Shown here: positions 41,524 to 51,129 of the stretch, one piece after another | Numbering within the stretch: position 1 is the stretch's first letter | Layout: every line of letters begins with the position of its first letter | Assembly: GCF_001424265.1 (NCBI RefSeq) | Contig: NZ_LMOV01000003.1 | Location: 62,001 to 126,000 of the forward strand | DNA length: 64,000 bases | Source of the DNA: Acidovorax sp. Leaf160 | GTDB taxonomy: Bacteria > Pseudomonadota > Gammaproteobacteria > Burkholderiales > Burkholderiaceae_C | Reading direction: 5' to 3' | Made by a program: the position numbers and the translations under genes | The notes under the pieces: generated by a model | Databases searched by the model: none | The model's input: the letters and a program-made list of their open reading frames with translations, nothing else | What the model was told of the DNA's origin: nothing

Positions 41524-41949
41524 ATGGAAACGCCACTTCGTAGAGACCAGGACAACCCCTTGCGCGGTGTGCGCGGCAATATCGTGCAGTCGATCCGGGC
41601 CTTCCGGGTGCAGGACCTGCAGAATGCCGCCAGCACCCTGGGGCAGCATTTCCTGTATGCCAACCTGGCCCATGCACAGACCAAGCAGGACGTGCTCGAC
41701 CTGATTGCCGCGCAGTTCACCTTCCCGGCGCACTTCGGCAAGAACTTCGACGCGCTGTACGACTGCATGACGGACCCGTTGCACAAATCGGGCCCGCAGC
41801 CAGGCTTTATCGTGGTGCTGGAACAGATTCCCGCCACCGTGAAGTTCGACAAGGAAGCGCGCGAACAACTGCTCGACATCTTCCGCGACGCCGCCGACTA
41901 CTGGGGCGACCGCAAGATCCCGTTCCGCTGTTTCTATTCTTTTCTGTAG
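41524..41949 (+). CDS. Barstar-family RNase inhibitor
   Basis: 141 residues. The barstar core covers about 45-135: LYANLAHAQTKQDVLDLIAAQFTFPAHFGKNFDALYDCMTDPL, then GFIVVLEQIP, ending RCFYSFL. FPxxFGxNxDALxD is the diagnostic motif, and the acidic helix that plugs the RNase site follows it. It is cytoplasmic and would neutralise the preceding secreted RNase before export. The 151-bp gap between the two genes leaves room for a separate promoter. The N-terminal 40 residues extend beyond the usual length of about 90. Confidence 0.92.
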   Translation: METPLRRDQDNPLRGVRGNIVQSIRAFRVQDLQNAASTLGQHFLYANLAHAQTKQDVLDLIAAQFTFPAHFGKNFDALYDCMTDPLHKSGPQPGFIVVLEQIPATVKFDKEAREQLLDIFRDAADYWGDRKIPFRCFYSFL

Positions 41950-41951
41950 CC

Positions 41952-42149
41952 CGTTCTGCAACCACCGGCCAGGCAGAACGGGCCAGCGAGGCTAGCGACA
42001 CCGCCGCAGTCTCGGCACCGGCCATCGGTATCGTGATCGAGCCCGCCACGGGCGAGAAGATGCCCACCGACAAGCTGGTGGACGTCTCTCCGCTGGCGCT
42101 GCGGATGAGCAGTCCGTTCAACGCCGGCTACTGGCTGGCGGCGGCGTAG
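41952..42149 (+). pseudogene. Unrecognised coding remnant downstream of barstar
   Basis: A frame without a convincing start codon ends at TAG 42147-42149 and reads, in its last part, IGIVIEPATGEKMPTDKLVDVSPLALRMSSPFNAGYWLAAA. It has protein-like composition and third-position GC, and it continues open into the barstar gene in a different frame. It may be the 3' end of a gene removed by the rearrangement that brought in this locus. I do not recognise the family. Confidence 0.3.
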
Positions 42150-42157
42150 CATTCGGC

Positions 42158-42310
42158 ACTACCCCCTGAGGCGCTTACGCGCCTTCCCCCTTCTCTCCAC
42201 GCGCTTCGCGCTACGGGAAGGGGGACGACACCAGCGCGGCGGGGCGGCCCTTGCGCTGTGTCCCTGGCCCGGGCCGTGGTCGGTTCGAGCGCAGTGACGG
42301 CATCTTGCTG
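42158..42310. repeat. Palindrome-rich intergenic element
   Basis: Nested stems: GGCGC/GCGCC (42170-42183), and TCCCCCTTC (42185-42193) pairing with GAAGGGGGA (42217-42225) around an inner GCGCTTCGCGC hairpin. The following CGACACCAGCGCGGCGGGGC stretch and the whole layout recall a repeat element I know from Comamonadaceae intergenic regions, but only one copy is in this window. The rest of the gap up to rsmA (42311-42461) has no recognisable gene. Confidence 0.5.
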
Positions 42311-42461
42311 CGGAGTCAGGTGAACAAAGTACAGTTCAGCTCCCCCGCTGCCTCTGATGGGATGGCTTGCTCAGGCATGCCGGTTCAGTGGCAAATCCTC
42401 TGCCCGGATGCGATTGGCAGGCAACGGCAGCAACGTTCTACGTGTTCCGTTCAGGCCCCAC

Positions 42462-43235
42462 TCAGCAGCACGCCTGTGCCAGCGCCACATATTCGGCGAC
42501 CGGCACTTCCTCGGCGCGGCGCTGGGTGTCGAAGGTGCCGGCGAACTGGCGTGCCTCCAGCCAGCGGCCCAGGGTGTGGCGCAGCAGCTTGCGGCGCTGG
42601 CTGAAGGCCACCTGCACCAGTTCTTCCAGCAGCTTGGGCTCCAGCGGGGCGGGCTCGGCGCGGGGCACCATGCGCACGACGGCGCTGTCCACGCGCGGGG
42701 GCGGGTCGAAGCTTTCCGGCGGCACGAACAGCACGTCTTCCATGGCGTAGCGCCACTGCAGCATCACCGACAGGCGGCCGTAGTCGTTGGTGGCGGGCGA
42801 TGCGACCATGCGGTCGATCACCTCTTTTTGCAGCATGAAGTGCTGGTCTTCGATCACATCCACAGACTCCAGCAAGTGGAACAGGATGGGCGTGGAGATG
42901 TTGTAGGGCAGATTGCCCACCACTCTGATTTTCGGAGCAGCCAACCCTTGTGCCACCTGCGCGAAGTCCACTTTCAGCACGTCGGATTCGATCACGTCCA
43001 GCTGGCCGTGCTGACGCAGGCGCACGGCCAGGTCGCGGTCCAGCTCGATGACGGTGAGCCGCCCGAGGCGCTCGACCAGCGGCTGGGTGAGCGCCGCCAG
43101 GCCCGGGCCGATTTCCACCATGGGCTGGCCGGGGCGCGGATCGATGGCGCGGACGATGGCATCGATGATGCCGCCGTCGCTCAGGAAATGCTGGCCGAAG
43201 CGCTTGCGCGCGATGTGTTTGCCGCCGCCGCTCAT
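42462..43235 (-). CDS. rsmA: 16S rRNA (adenine1518/1519-N6)-dimethyltransferase
   Basis: 257 residues. FGQHFL near residue 13, the SAM-binding [11 protein letters not shown], and the catalytic NLPYNIS (about 108-114) define the KsgA/RsmA family, which dimethylates two adenines of the 30S subunit late in assembly. [14 protein letters not shown] is the family's C-terminal core motif. The ATG overlaps the surA stop (ATGA at 43232-43235), the order lptD-surA-rsmA being conserved in proteobacteria. Confidence 0.97.
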   Translation of the reverse strand: MSGGGKHIARKRFGQHFLSDGGIIDAIVRAIDPRPGQPMVEIGPGLAALTQPLVERLGRLTVIELDRDLAVRLRQHGQLDVIESDVLKVDFAQVAQGLAAPKIRVVGNLPYNISTPILFHLLESVDVIEDQHFMLQKEVIDRMVASPATNDYGRLSVMLQWRYAMEDVLFVPPESFDPPPRVDSAVVRMVPRAEPAPLEPKLLEELVQVAFSQRRKLLRHTLGRWLEARQFAGTFDTQRRAEEVPVAEYVALAQACC

Positions 43236-44671
43236 TGGGGAGGGTCGCGGAATTCGACGTAGGCGCGGCCCCGGATCTCCTGCAGCCAGTTGGCGTAGGC
43301 TTCGTCGAGCTTCTTCTCGCGCACCACGTCGCGCACTGCATCGCGCTGTTCGCGCTGCGTGAGCTTGGCTTCGCGACGGTCCAGCAGCTGGATCAGGTGG
43401 ACGCCGAAGCGCGACACCACCGGCTGGCTGATCTCGCCGGGCTTGAGGTTGTTGAGGGCCTCTTCGAATTCCGGCACGTAGCGGCCGGGGCCGGCCCAGC
43501 CCAGGTCGCCGCCCTCCTTGGCGCTGCCGTCCTGCGAATGTTCGCGCGCCAGCGTGGCGAAGTCGGCGGTGCCGGCCTGGATGCGGCTGCGGTAGTCGGC
43601 CAGGCGCTCTGCGGCGGCCGCCTCGGACAGCTGCGGGCTGGCGCGCAGCAGGATGTGGCGGGCGTGCGTCTGGATGGCCGTGGCGGCCACGCCAGGGCGC
43701 GTCTTCTCGATCACCTTGAGCACGTGGAAGCCGGCCGGCGAGCGCACCGGCCCGACGACGCCGCCCACCGCCGTGCGGGCCGTGGCGTTGAGGAACAGCT
43801 CGGGGTAGCGGTCGGCCGGGCGCAGGCCCAGCTCGCCGCCCGTCGCGCCCTCCGGAGCTTCCGACACGTCGCGCGCGACCTTGGCGAAGTCTTCGCCGGC
43901 CCGCACGCGGTCAGCCGCAGCCTGGGCGCGCGCCCGGCGCTGCTCCGCCACCTCGGGAGTGGAGCCTTCGGGCACGACCACCAGGATGTGGCCCAGGTTG
44001 ATCTCGAACTTGGACGGATCGGCGCTGCCTTGCTGGTCCCGCAGGTACTGGTCGATTTCCAGGTCGCTCACCTTGACGCGGGATTCGACCTCGCGCTCGC
44101 GCAGGCGCTGCATCAGCAGCTGGCTGCGCAGCTCCTGCATGAAGCGGTCGCGGCTGATGCCGTCCTGCGCCAGGCGGCGGTACATCTCGTCGGTGCTGAC
44201 GTTGTTCTGGCGCGCGACCGACTGCGCGGCCTGCGTCACGGCGAGATCGTCCACCTTGATGCCGCCCTCGGCCGCCAGCTGCAGCTGGATCTTCTCGAGC
44301 ACCAGGCGGTCCATCACCTCTTTGGCGATGCGCGCCTGCGAAGGCCGCTCGCCGCCCTGGGCGGCGAGCTGCGCCTCCATGCGGGCCTGGCGGGTGCGCA
44401 CTTCGTTGTTGGTGATGGGCTCGGAATTGACCACGGCCACGATGTAGTCGGCCTGGCGCGGCAGTGCGCCGGCGTTGCCGCCGCCCCCCGGCGCCGGCAG
44501 GGTGACGGCCGGCGTGCTGCGCGGAAAGCCGCCCGCGCCGGAACCCGCGGAGCCGGCGCTCAGGCCGGTGCCGGAAGAAGGCCGCAGGCCCTGCGCTTGG
44601 ACGGCCGGTGGCACGGTGCCTGCCACGGCGGTCAGGCAGGCCAGGCCGAAGGTGATGGCGCGTTGTTTCAT
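43232..44671 (-). CDS. surA: Periplasmic peptidyl-prolyl isomerase / chaperone SurA
   Basis: 479 residues. Signal peptide ending AVQA; a Gly/Pro-rich linker (about 30-70) that is longer than in E. coli; the SurA N-terminal chaperone domain ([14 protein letters not shown]); and two parvulin domains (about 225-330, [13 protein letters not shown]; and about 340-445, [26 protein letters not shown]). It escorts outer-membrane proteins, including LptD, to the BAM complex. The ATG at 44669-44671 gives a proper signal peptide. 81 bp downstream of lptD in the same direction. Confidence 0.96.
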   Translation of the reverse strand: MKQRAITFGLACLTAVAGTVPPAVQAQGLRPSSGTGLSAGSAGSGAGGFPRSTPAVTLPAPGGGGNAGALPRQADYIVAVVNSEPITNNEVRTRQARMEAQLAAQGGERPSQARIAKEVMDRLVLEKIQLQLAAEGGIKVDDLAVTQAAQSVARQNNVSTDEMYRRLAQDGISRDRFMQELRSQLLMQRLREREVESRVKVSDLEIDQYLRDQQGSADPSKFEINLGHILVVVPEGSTPEVAEQRRARAQAAADRVRAGEDFAKVARDVSEAPEGATGGELGLRPADRYPELFLNATARTAVGGVVGPVRSPAGFHVLKVIEKTRPGVAATAIQTHARHILLRASPQLSEAAAAERLADYRSRIQAGTADFATLAREHSQDGSAKEGGDLGWAGPGRYVPEFEEALNNLKPGEISQPVVSRFGVHLIQLLDRREAKLTQREQRDAVRDVVREKKLDEAYANWLQEIRGRAYVEFRDPPQ

Positions 44672-44752
44672 GGCGTGTTCAGAGTGTGAAGGCGGGAAGG
44701 CGGTTCCCATCGGCCCGCCGGCGCCAGCGCGCGGCGTGCGGGACCGGGGGCA

Positions 44753-47311
44753 TCAATCGTAGTTGGAGAAGCGGCTGGGCACCGTGGTGTTCTGTTGCAG
44801 CACCTGGTAGCCAGGCACGTTCTTCTGCAGGCTGGTCAGCGGGTTGGCGCCGAGCGACAGGCGCGAGAAGCCGGAGAACTCGATCTGGAACAGCAGGCGC
44901 GTGTTGGCGGAGGTGATCGTGTTCTGCAGGCGCTCCAGCACCACGCGGCCGATCCAGCAGCAGCCCTGGTATTCCACGCCCACCACGGTGTCCACCAGGC
45001 GGCGGTCCTTCAGGCTGTAGTTGAGCCGGCCCACGCTGTACCAGCGGCCCCCGTCGCGGCCGGCGGCCGGGTCGGCGCTGACGCTGCCGCCCCAGGGCAG
45101 GGCCAGCGGCCACTGCCAGCCGAAGTCCATCTGTTCGCTGGGTTCGGTGATCACGTCGGTCACGCGCTGCAGGCGGTATGCGGCGGTGAGGGTGCGGTAC
45201 TTGCCCGGCATGTAGCGCGCTCCCACGGTGGTGCGCAGCGAGCGGCCGGTCTTGGGGTTGTACTGCACCAGCGAATCGAGCGCCCACTCCCGCGTCCAGT
45301 TGATGCCGGCACCCAGCAGCACGTCCGACAGCCGGTCGCTCACGGGTGTGCCGCCCGGCATGGTCACGTCCTGGTCGGAAAAGCGCAGGCGCTGGGCGAT
45401 GCCGGCGCGCACGACCTCGGCGCCGGTGTCGGGGTCGAGCAGGCGGCTGGTGACGCCCAGCGTCAGCAGGTTGTTGTCGGCCAGGCGGTCGTTGCCGCCG
45501 AATGCGTTCTCCGTGTAGATGGAGGCGAAGTTGAAGTCGTTGGGCGCGGTGTCGTACACCGGCAGCATGCTCTGGTCGCGGAAGGGCGTGTAGGTGTAGA
45601 AGGCGCGCGGCTCCAGCGTCTGCAGGAAGTTGCGGCCGAAGAACTGGGTGTCGCGTTCGAACACCAGGCCGCTGTCCAGACTGAAGGTGGGCAGCGTGCG
45701 CTGGTAGCTGCGCTGGCCATTGGCGAGCGGCGCGTCGAATTCATACTGCGACGTGTGCAGCTGCACGCGCGGGGTGATGAAGCCGGCCGGCGCCAGGAAG
45801 GGCCGGCTGATCTGCGCCATGGCATAGCTGCGCCGTGCGTTGGGCTGTCCGGTGAGCGCCCGGTCGGCATGGAAGTCGGTGTAGTCGGCGTCCACGCTGG
45901 CGTCGAAGCCGCCCGCCAGCTGCACGGGCGAGTAGCGCCAGTGCAGCTGCGGCAGCCGGTCATAGGGCGGCAGGATGGGCGAATCGACGTCCTGCAGCGT
46001 CTGCCACTTGACGATGCGCGCACTCAGCGAATGGTCGCCGCCGGCCCACGACAGCGAGGCCTCGCCGGGCAGCAGGCGCTGGTTCAGCCGATCGGCGGCG
46101 GTGGTGCCGCCCGCGCCGCGCAGGCTGAAGTCGCGCCAGTACTGGTCGTCGCTCACGCGTCGCAGGTTCACGTTCAGCCCCAGCCCGCCGATGGGGCTGT
46201 CGATGGTGCCGCGGTGCTTGATGCCGTAGGCCCAGCGGTCGCGGTCGCGCAGGCGGTCGGCGGGCAGGTAGTCGCCGAACAGCTCGCCGCTGTAGGTGGG
46301 CTCCAGGTAGCGGAATTCGCCAGCCAGGTTCACGCCGCGCTTGCTCAGCACGGTGGGAGTGATGGTGGCGTCGCGGTTCGGCGCGATGTTCCAGTAGTAA
46401 GGCTGCGAATACTCGATGCCGCTCACGCTGTCGATGCCGATGGTGGGCGGCAGCAGGCCGGACTTGCGGCGGTCGGACAGCGGGAAGCTGATGCGCGGCA
46501 CGGGCAGGATCGGCACGCCCTTGAATTCGAGCACGGCGTTCTCGGCGGTGCCCACGTCCTCGGACTTGTCCAGCCGGATGGTGCGTGCCCGCAGGATCCA
46601 GTCCGGCTGCCAGGTGGCTTCGTCGGTGCGCTGGCAGGTGGTGTAGTTGCCGCCATGCACCACGGTGCGGTCGCGGTCGATGAAGTCCACCCGCGTGGCC
46701 TCGCCATGGGCGGAATTGGCCAGCAGCCGGTAGTTGACGTCGTCGAAGTACCCATTGAACGCGTCGACCCGCAGCTGCAGCTGCGAGCCCTGGTACACGT
46801 TGCCCGCACTGTTGATGCGCACGTTGCCGGTGCCGGTGGCCAGGTCCTCCGGCATGTCGTAGTCCATGCGGTCGGCGCGGATGACGGTGTCGGCGCGGCG
46901 CAGTTCGGCGTGGCCGTCCAGCGTGGCCTTGATGTCGGGCTGAACGACCAGCTGGTCGCCCATCAGGAAGGTGGGCAGCTGGCTGCGCGTGCCTTCGGGA
47001 ATGGTTTCCTGCAGCACCGGGCTGTTGCGCAGCTGCGGTGCGGGGCCGGCGGGGCTGTCGGTGGCGGACTGCAGGGGGGCCGCAGCCGGTGCGGCTGGCG
47101 GCGCCCCATCGCCCGGGGCGATTTGCGCCAGCACGCTGAGCGGCACGCCGCAGAGCATCCAGGCGGCGAGCTGGGCCAACCGGCGGCGCTCGAAGCGCGG
47201 CGCATCGGCGCGGCGCCGCCGCGCTGCCTTGAGAGGCGACGGCGATGCAGTGGCAGCGGTCGGCAGGGAAGTCGGCGGTGAAAGCAGGTCGGGCAAGGCG
47301 AGGCGGTCCAT
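44753..47311 (-). CDS. lptD: LPS-assembly protein LptD
   Basis: 852 residues. The signal segment (LAQLAAWMLCGVPLSVLA) is preceded by a basic N-terminus. The OstA/LptA-like N-domain (about 150-290; ADTVIRADRMDYDMPEDLATGTGNVRI) is followed by the LptD barrel, with ENAVLEFKGVPILPVPRISFPLSDRRKSGLLPP and a C-terminus rich in aromatic residues. It inserts lipopolysaccharide into the outer leaflet together with LptE. Longer starts overlap the divergent amgK; the ATG at 47309-47311 leaves an 82-bp divergent promoter region. Confidence 0.95.
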   Translation of the reverse strand: MDRLALPDLLSPPTSLPTAATASPSPLKAARRRRADAPRFERRRLAQLAAWMLCGVPLSVLAQIAPGDGAPPAAPAAAPLQSATDSPAGPAPQLRNSPVLQETIPEGTRSQLPTFLMGDQLVVQPDIKATLDGHAELRRADTVIRADRMDYDMPEDLATGTGNVRINSAGNVYQGSQLQLRVDAFNGYFDDVNYRLLANSAHGEATRVDFIDRDRTVVHGGNYTTCQRTDEATWQPDWILRARTIRLDKSEDVGTAENAVLEFKGVPILPVPRISFPLSDRRKSGLLPPTIGIDSVSGIEYSQPYYWNIAPNRDATITPTVLSKRGVNLAGEFRYLEPTYSGELFGDYLPADRLRDRDRWAYGIKHRGTIDSPIGGLGLNVNLRRVSDDQYWRDFSLRGAGGTTAADRLNQRLLPGEASLSWAGGDHSLSARIVKWQTLQDVDSPILPPYDRLPQLHWRYSPVQLAGGFDASVDADYTDFHADRALTGQPNARRSYAMAQISRPFLAPAGFITPRVQLHTSQYEFDAPLANGQRSYQRTLPTFSLDSGLVFERDTQFFGRNFLQTLEPRAFYTYTPFRDQSMLPVYDTAPNDFNFASIYTENAFGGNDRLADNNLLTLGVTSRLLDPDTGAEVVRAGIAQRLRFSDQDVTMPGGTPVSDRLSDVLLGAGINWTREWALDSLVQYNPKTGRSLRTTVGARYMPGKYRTLTAAYRLQRVTDVITEPSEQMDFGWQWPLALPWGGSVSADPAAGRDGGRWYSVGRLNYSLKDRRLVDTVVGVEYQGCCWIGRVVLERLQNTITSANTRLLFQIEFSGFSRLSLGANPLTSLQKNVPGYQVLQQNTTVPSRFSNYD

Positions 47312-47393
47312 GGAATCAGCCGTTCGGCGGGGCGGCGCGGGCGCAGCGGGCCACCCGGCGGGGGGCGGGCCGGGTTCTAAAATCGGATTATCC

Positions 47394-48548
47394 ATGAGCC
47401 ACCCACCCTCTACCCCAGCCCTGGGCGCGGCCGCGCCCGCACCCGGCACCGCCGCCGCCACCGGCACCGCCGCCGTCGCCTGGGCCGACCCGGCCCGCCA
47501 CGCCGCCTTCGACGCCTGGCTGGCGCCCCTGGCCGCCGCGCACGGCGTGCTGCCGCAGACGCTGCGCCCTGCCTCCGCCGATGCCAGCTTTCGCCGCTAC
47601 CTGCGGCTGGACCGCGCTGGCGGCGGCAGCTGCATCGTCATGGACGCTCCGCCGGACAAGGAAGACTGCCGCCCTTTCGCCCACGTGCAGGGGCTGATGC
47701 AGGCCGCGGGCATGCGCGTGCCGGACATCCTGGCCTGGGACGAGGCGCATGGTTTCATGCTGCTGAGCGACCTGGGGCACCAGACGGTGATCGAGCGGCT
47801 GGACCCGGCCCGGCCGGACGCTGCCCACGCCTGGTACATGCAGGCGGCCGACACGCTGCTGCAGTGGCAGCTGGCTTCCCGGCCCGGCGTGCTGCCGGCC
47901 TACGACGAGCCGCTGCTGCGCCGTGAGCTGGCCCTCTTCCCCGACTGGTACGTGGCGCGCCACCGCGGCGGCGTGGTGCTGGACGACACGCAGCAGGCCA
48001 CGCTCCAGCGCGCGTTCGATGCCATCGTGCGGGAGAACCTTTCGGCCCCGCAGGTGTTCGTGCACCGCGACTTCATGACCCGCAACCTGATGGCCCACCC
48101 CGATGGCGATCGCGCACCGCTCGGCGTGCTCGACTTCCAGGACGCGGTCTACGGCCCCATCACCTACGACGTCGCCAGCCTGCTGCGCGACGCCTTCATC
48201 TCCTGGGACGAGGAATTCGTCATCGACATTACCGTGCGTTACTGGGAGAAGGCGCGCCGTGCCGGCCTGCTGGGCGCGGGCAGCGCCAGCGGCTGGGGCG
48301 ACGACTTCGGCGAGTTCTACCGCGGCGTGGAATGGATGGGCCTGCAGCGCCACCTGAAGGTGGCCGGCATCTTCGCGCGCCTGACCCTGCGCGACGGCAA
48401 GCCGCGCTACCTGGCCGACGCGCCCCGGTTCATCGGCTACATCCGCTCGACGGCCGACCGCTACCGCGAGCTGGGGCCGCTGCTCAAGGTGATCGACCAC
48501 ATCGAAGGCATGCACACCCCCACGGGCTACGCCTTCGGCCGGGTCTGA
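47394..48548 (+). CDS. amgK: Sugar kinase of the aminoglycoside-phosphotransferase fold (AmgK-like)
   Basis: 384 residues. An Ala/Pro-rich N-terminal extension of about 35 residues precedes the kinase fold: ASADASFRRYLRL, LLSDLGHQTV, the catalytic loop VFVHRDFMTRNLM with Asp, and the metal-binding LDFQDAVYGPITYDVASLL. AmgK phosphorylates N-acetylmuramate/N-acetylglucosamine at C1 in a peptidoglycan-recycling route; its gene commonly lies divergent from lptD, as here, often followed by murU, which is not seen next to it in this window. Confidence 0.88.
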   Translation: MSHPPSTPALGAAAPAPGTAAATGTAAVAWADPARHAAFDAWLAPLAAAHGVLPQTLRPASADASFRRYLRLDRAGGGSCIVMDAPPDKEDCRPFAHVQGLMQAAGMRVPDILAWDEAHGFMLLSDLGHQTVIERLDPARPDAAHAWYMQAADTLLQWQLASRPGVLPAYDEPLLRRELALFPDWYVARHRGGVVLDDTQQATLQRAFDAIVRENLSAPQVFVHRDFMTRNLMAHPDGDRAPLGVLDFQDAVYGPITYDVASLLRDAFISWDEEFVIDITVRYWEKARRAGLLGAGSASGWGDDFGEFYRGVEWMGLQRHLKVAGIFARLTLRDGKPRYLADAPRFIGYIRSTADRYRELGPLLKVIDHIEGMHTPTGYAFGRV

Positions 48549-48573
48549 GCGTCGGCACATCCAGAATCACAGC

Positions 48574-48628
48574 CAAATCGGCCGCCAGCGCTCTATTTAT
48601 CATCGCATGCAGCTATCAAATCAATAGT
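48574..48628 (-). repeat. Dispersed intergenic repeat, copy E
   Basis: On the minus strand it reads TTTGATAGCTGCATGCGATG, then AGAGCGCTGGCGGCC and GATTT. It fills the gap between amgK and rsmE, and its outer end touches the rsmE start codon at 48630. Confidence 0.68.
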
Positions 48629-48629
48629 A

Positions 48630-49361
48630 ATGCCTCGTTTCCACTGCCCCTTGCCGCTGGCGCCTGGCGCCGCCATCGCGCTGCCCCCCACCGCTGCCCG
48701 CCATGTGCAGGTGCTGCGACTGCAGCCGGGCGACGCCATCACCCTGTTCGACGGGCGCGGCGGCGAGCACGCCGCCACGGTGACGCGCATGGGGCGCTCC
48801 GACGTCGAGGTGGAAGTGGGCGCGCACGACCCCGTCGAGCGGGAGGCGGCGCGCCCGGTGCATCTGCTGGTGGGCATGCCCGCCAACGAGCGCATGGACT
48901 GGCTGGTCGAGAAGGCGACCGAACTGGGCGCCGCCAGCATCCAGCCCGTGGCCGCCGCCCGCAGCGTGCTCAAGCTCTCGGGCGAGCGCGCCACCAAGCG
49001 CCAGGCGCACTGGCAGGCGATCGCCGTGGCCGCCTGCGAGCAATGCGGCCGCAACCGCGTGCCGCTGGTGCATCCGCCCCTGCCATTGGCCGACGCGCTG
49101 CGCGGCGCGCAGGGCGCCACCGGGGCTGGGCCGGCAGCGCGGCTGGTGCTGTCGCTGCGCCCGGGCACGAGGCCGTTGCGGGACGCCGCTGGCACGGGAG
49201 ACGCGCCCGTGTGGGTGCTGCATGGCCCCGAGGGCGGTTTGACATCGCAGGAGGAAGATGCCGCGCTCGCCGCCGGCTTCCTGCCCGCCAGCCTGGGCGC
49301 GCGCGTGCTGCGGGCCGAAACAGCGTCGGTGGCGGCCCTGGCGCAACTGGTGTTCGGCTGA
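48630..49361 (+). CDS. rsmE: 16S rRNA (uracil1498-N3)-methyltransferase
   Basis: 243 residues, standard RsmE length. N-terminal PUA-like part (ARHVQVLRLQPGDAITLFDGRG), MDWLVEKATELGAASIQPVAAARSV, EQCGRNRVPLV, and the SPOUT knot with VLHGPEGGLTSQEEDAA and LGARVLRAETASVAAL. It methylates U1498 of 16S rRNA. The ATG directly follows a repeat copy and no Shine-Dalgarno is visible, so initiation may be weak. Confidence 0.96.
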   Translation: MPRFHCPLPLAPGAAIALPPTAARHVQVLRLQPGDAITLFDGRGGEHAATVTRMGRSDVEVEVGAHDPVEREAARPVHLLVGMPANERMDWLVEKATELGAASIQPVAAARSVLKLSGERATKRQAHWQAIAVAACEQCGRNRVPLVHPPLPLADALRGAQGATGAGPAARLVLSLRPGTRPLRDAAGTGDAPVWVLHGPEGGLTSQEEDAALAAGFLPASLGARVLRAETASVAALAQLVFG

Positions 49362-49759
49362 CCGGCCCCGACCCCGGCCCCCCCGCACGAGCGCGACGCC
49401 GCGCCGCCCGGCGGCAGCCAGCGGAGGCGCTGACGCCGGGGCCCCACGCACGGGCCGGACCAGGGCGTGATACCGGCTGGCGGCACGCCGCTGACTGCCG
49501 GCATTCACCTACGCGGTGGCCCGCGCAGGCCCGCCACGATGTTGCCGACTACCCCCCGCAGCCTGCGCTCTACTGCCGCCCACTCGCCGCCCATCGTCCA
49601 CAGGTGCGGACCGGCGACACCTGAGAGCGGCACTTGGCGGAATGCGGCGGGAAGCAGGGTTTGCTCTGCGTGGGCGGGGCTGACGCCGCGGCGTCGCCGA
49701 ACCTAGAATGCGCCCCACGGCCCCCCCGATGCAGCAGCCCCGCCGAGGCCCACATTCTG
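49362..49759. other. Gene-free stretch before a GGDEF gene
   Basis: 398 bp of very high GC without a supported gene. CTAGAAT near 49702-49708 could be the -10 element of the GGDEF gene, with GCTGACG about 17-20 bp upstream as a poor -35. Longer frames through here are extensions of the GGDEF gene or antisense to rsmE and lack family resemblance. Confidence 0.4.
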
Positions 49760-50989
49760 ATGAAAGGACGCTGCTTGCACGAGGCCGATTCGCCCGCCGC
49801 CTGGCACCCCGGCCAGGCCCAGGACCAGCACCATGGCGAAGACTGTGCGCTGGCCAGCGGGCATGCATCCCCCCGACACCGGAGCTTTCGGCAGCGCCTG
49901 CACGACTGGGTGCTGACCGACGACCGGCGCCAGCGCCAGCGGCTGACCATGGCCGGCCTGGCGGCGCTGCTGATGCTCTGCTGCATGCTGTCCATGCACA
50001 TCGTGGCGGCGGTCGGGCTGGCGGATGCGCGGCTGGTGAATGCCTGGACGGTGATGTGCGTGGCCGGCCTGCTGATCGTGTATGCGCTGATCCGCAGCGG
50101 CTATTCGCTGCGCTTCCCCGACCCGTCGCTCACCCATGCGCAGATCCTCTACGCCATCGCCTGCAACGCGGTGGCCTACGTCATCGCCGGGCCGGCGCGC
50201 GGCATTGCGCTGCCCATCCTCGCGGTGGTGATGATGTTCGGCATGTTCGGGCTCACCCCGCGCCAGATGATCGGCGTGATGGTCTACGCGCTGGTCATGT
50301 TCGGCATTGCCGGCGCGGTGGTCGAATGGCGCAGCGAGCCGGGCCATTCGCAGGCGCTGTCGCTGGCCTACGCGGTGATGATCGTGGTGGTGCTGCTCAG
50401 CTCCACCTTCCTCACCCGGCGGGTGCAGGCCACGCGGGAGCACCTGCGCCGCCAGCGCTACGAGCTGGCCCAGGCCGTCGAGCAGGTGCGCAAGCTGGCC
50501 ACGCACGACGAGCTGACCGGCCTGCCCAACCGCCGCTACATGCTGGAGGTGCTGCGCCTGGAAGTGCTGCGCGCGCAGCGCTCCGGCCAGCCGTTGCTGG
50601 TGGCGCAGCTGGACATCGACCATTTCAAGACCGTCAACGACACCCACGGCCACGCCATGGGCGACCGGGCGCTGCAGGTGTTCGCCCGCACCGTGCGCGC
50701 CAGCGTGCGGGCGAGCGACGTGCTGGCCCGCTGGGGCGGAGAGGAATTCATATTGCTGCTGTGCAACACCCCGCTGGCGCCGGCCGATGACCTGCTGGAG
50801 CGCGTGCGCCACGCGGTCGCGGCCCAGCGGCTGGAACGCCCGGGCAGCCCGCCGCTGCAGATGACGGTGTCGATCGGCGTGACCTGCCTGCGCCCGGGCG
50901 AGGCGCTGGAAGAAGCCCTGGAGCGGGCCGACCGCGCGCTCTACAGCGCCAAGGCGGCGGGCCGCAACCGGGTGGCCTGGATGACGTGA
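49760..50989 (+). CDS. Membrane diguanylate cyclase
   Basis: 409 residues. About 75 N-terminal residues are hydrophilic; six hydrophobic helices lie between about 60 and 230 (MAGLAALLMLCCMLSMHIVAAVGL, IALPILAVVMMFGMFGL). No named sensor domain is recognised. A coiled coil (about 235-255) precedes a GGDEF domain (about 250-405) with THDELTGLPNRRYML, LDIDHFKTVNDTHGH and the active variant GGEEF. It would make cyclic di-GMP. The ATG at 49760 lies in a purine-rich context (TGATGAAAGG); earlier in-frame starts are less likely. Confidence 0.88.
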   Translation: MKGRCLHEADSPAAWHPGQAQDQHHGEDCALASGHASPRHRSFRQRLHDWVLTDDRRQRQRLTMAGLAALLMLCCMLSMHIVAAVGLADARLVNAWTVMCVAGLLIVYALIRSGYSLRFPDPSLTHAQILYAIACNAVAYVIAGPARGIALPILAVVMMFGMFGLTPRQMIGVMVYALVMFGIAGAVVEWRSEPGHSQALSLAYAVMIVVVLLSSTFLTRRVQATREHLRRQRYELAQAVEQVRKLATHDELTGLPNRRYMLEVLRLEVLRAQRSGQPLLVAQLDIDHFKTVNDTHGHAMGDRALQVFARTVRASVRASDVLARWGGEEFILLLCNTPLAPADDLLERVRHAVAAQRLERPGSPPLQMTVSIGVTCLRPGEALEEALERADRALYSAKAAGRNRVAWMT

Positions 50990-51012
50990 GCGCATGCGCC
51001 CTGCCGCACGAC

Positions 51013-51094
51013 TGCCCGATTGCCCGATTGCCCGATTGCTATCGATTCGATAGCTGCAGGCGCTGATCCAACAAGCGGCAGAGGCACTTTTTGC
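51013..51094 (+). repeat. TGCCCGAT triplet and dispersed repeat, copy F
   Basis: Three tandem TGCCCGAT units (51013-51036) lead into copy F of the dispersed repeat (51047-51094): ATTCGATAGCTGCAGGCGCT, ATCCAACAAGCGGCAGAGGC and CTTTTTG. It lies between the GGDEF and SRAP genes. Confidence 0.65.
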
Positions 51095-51129
51095 CTGGGC
51101 CGGAGCGTCTGGCGGGTACCATCCGTCGC

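Noticed and set aside
44795-47281. 828-codon plus-strand frame opposite lptD
   Set aside because: Shadow frame; lptD motifs on the other strand are unambiguous.
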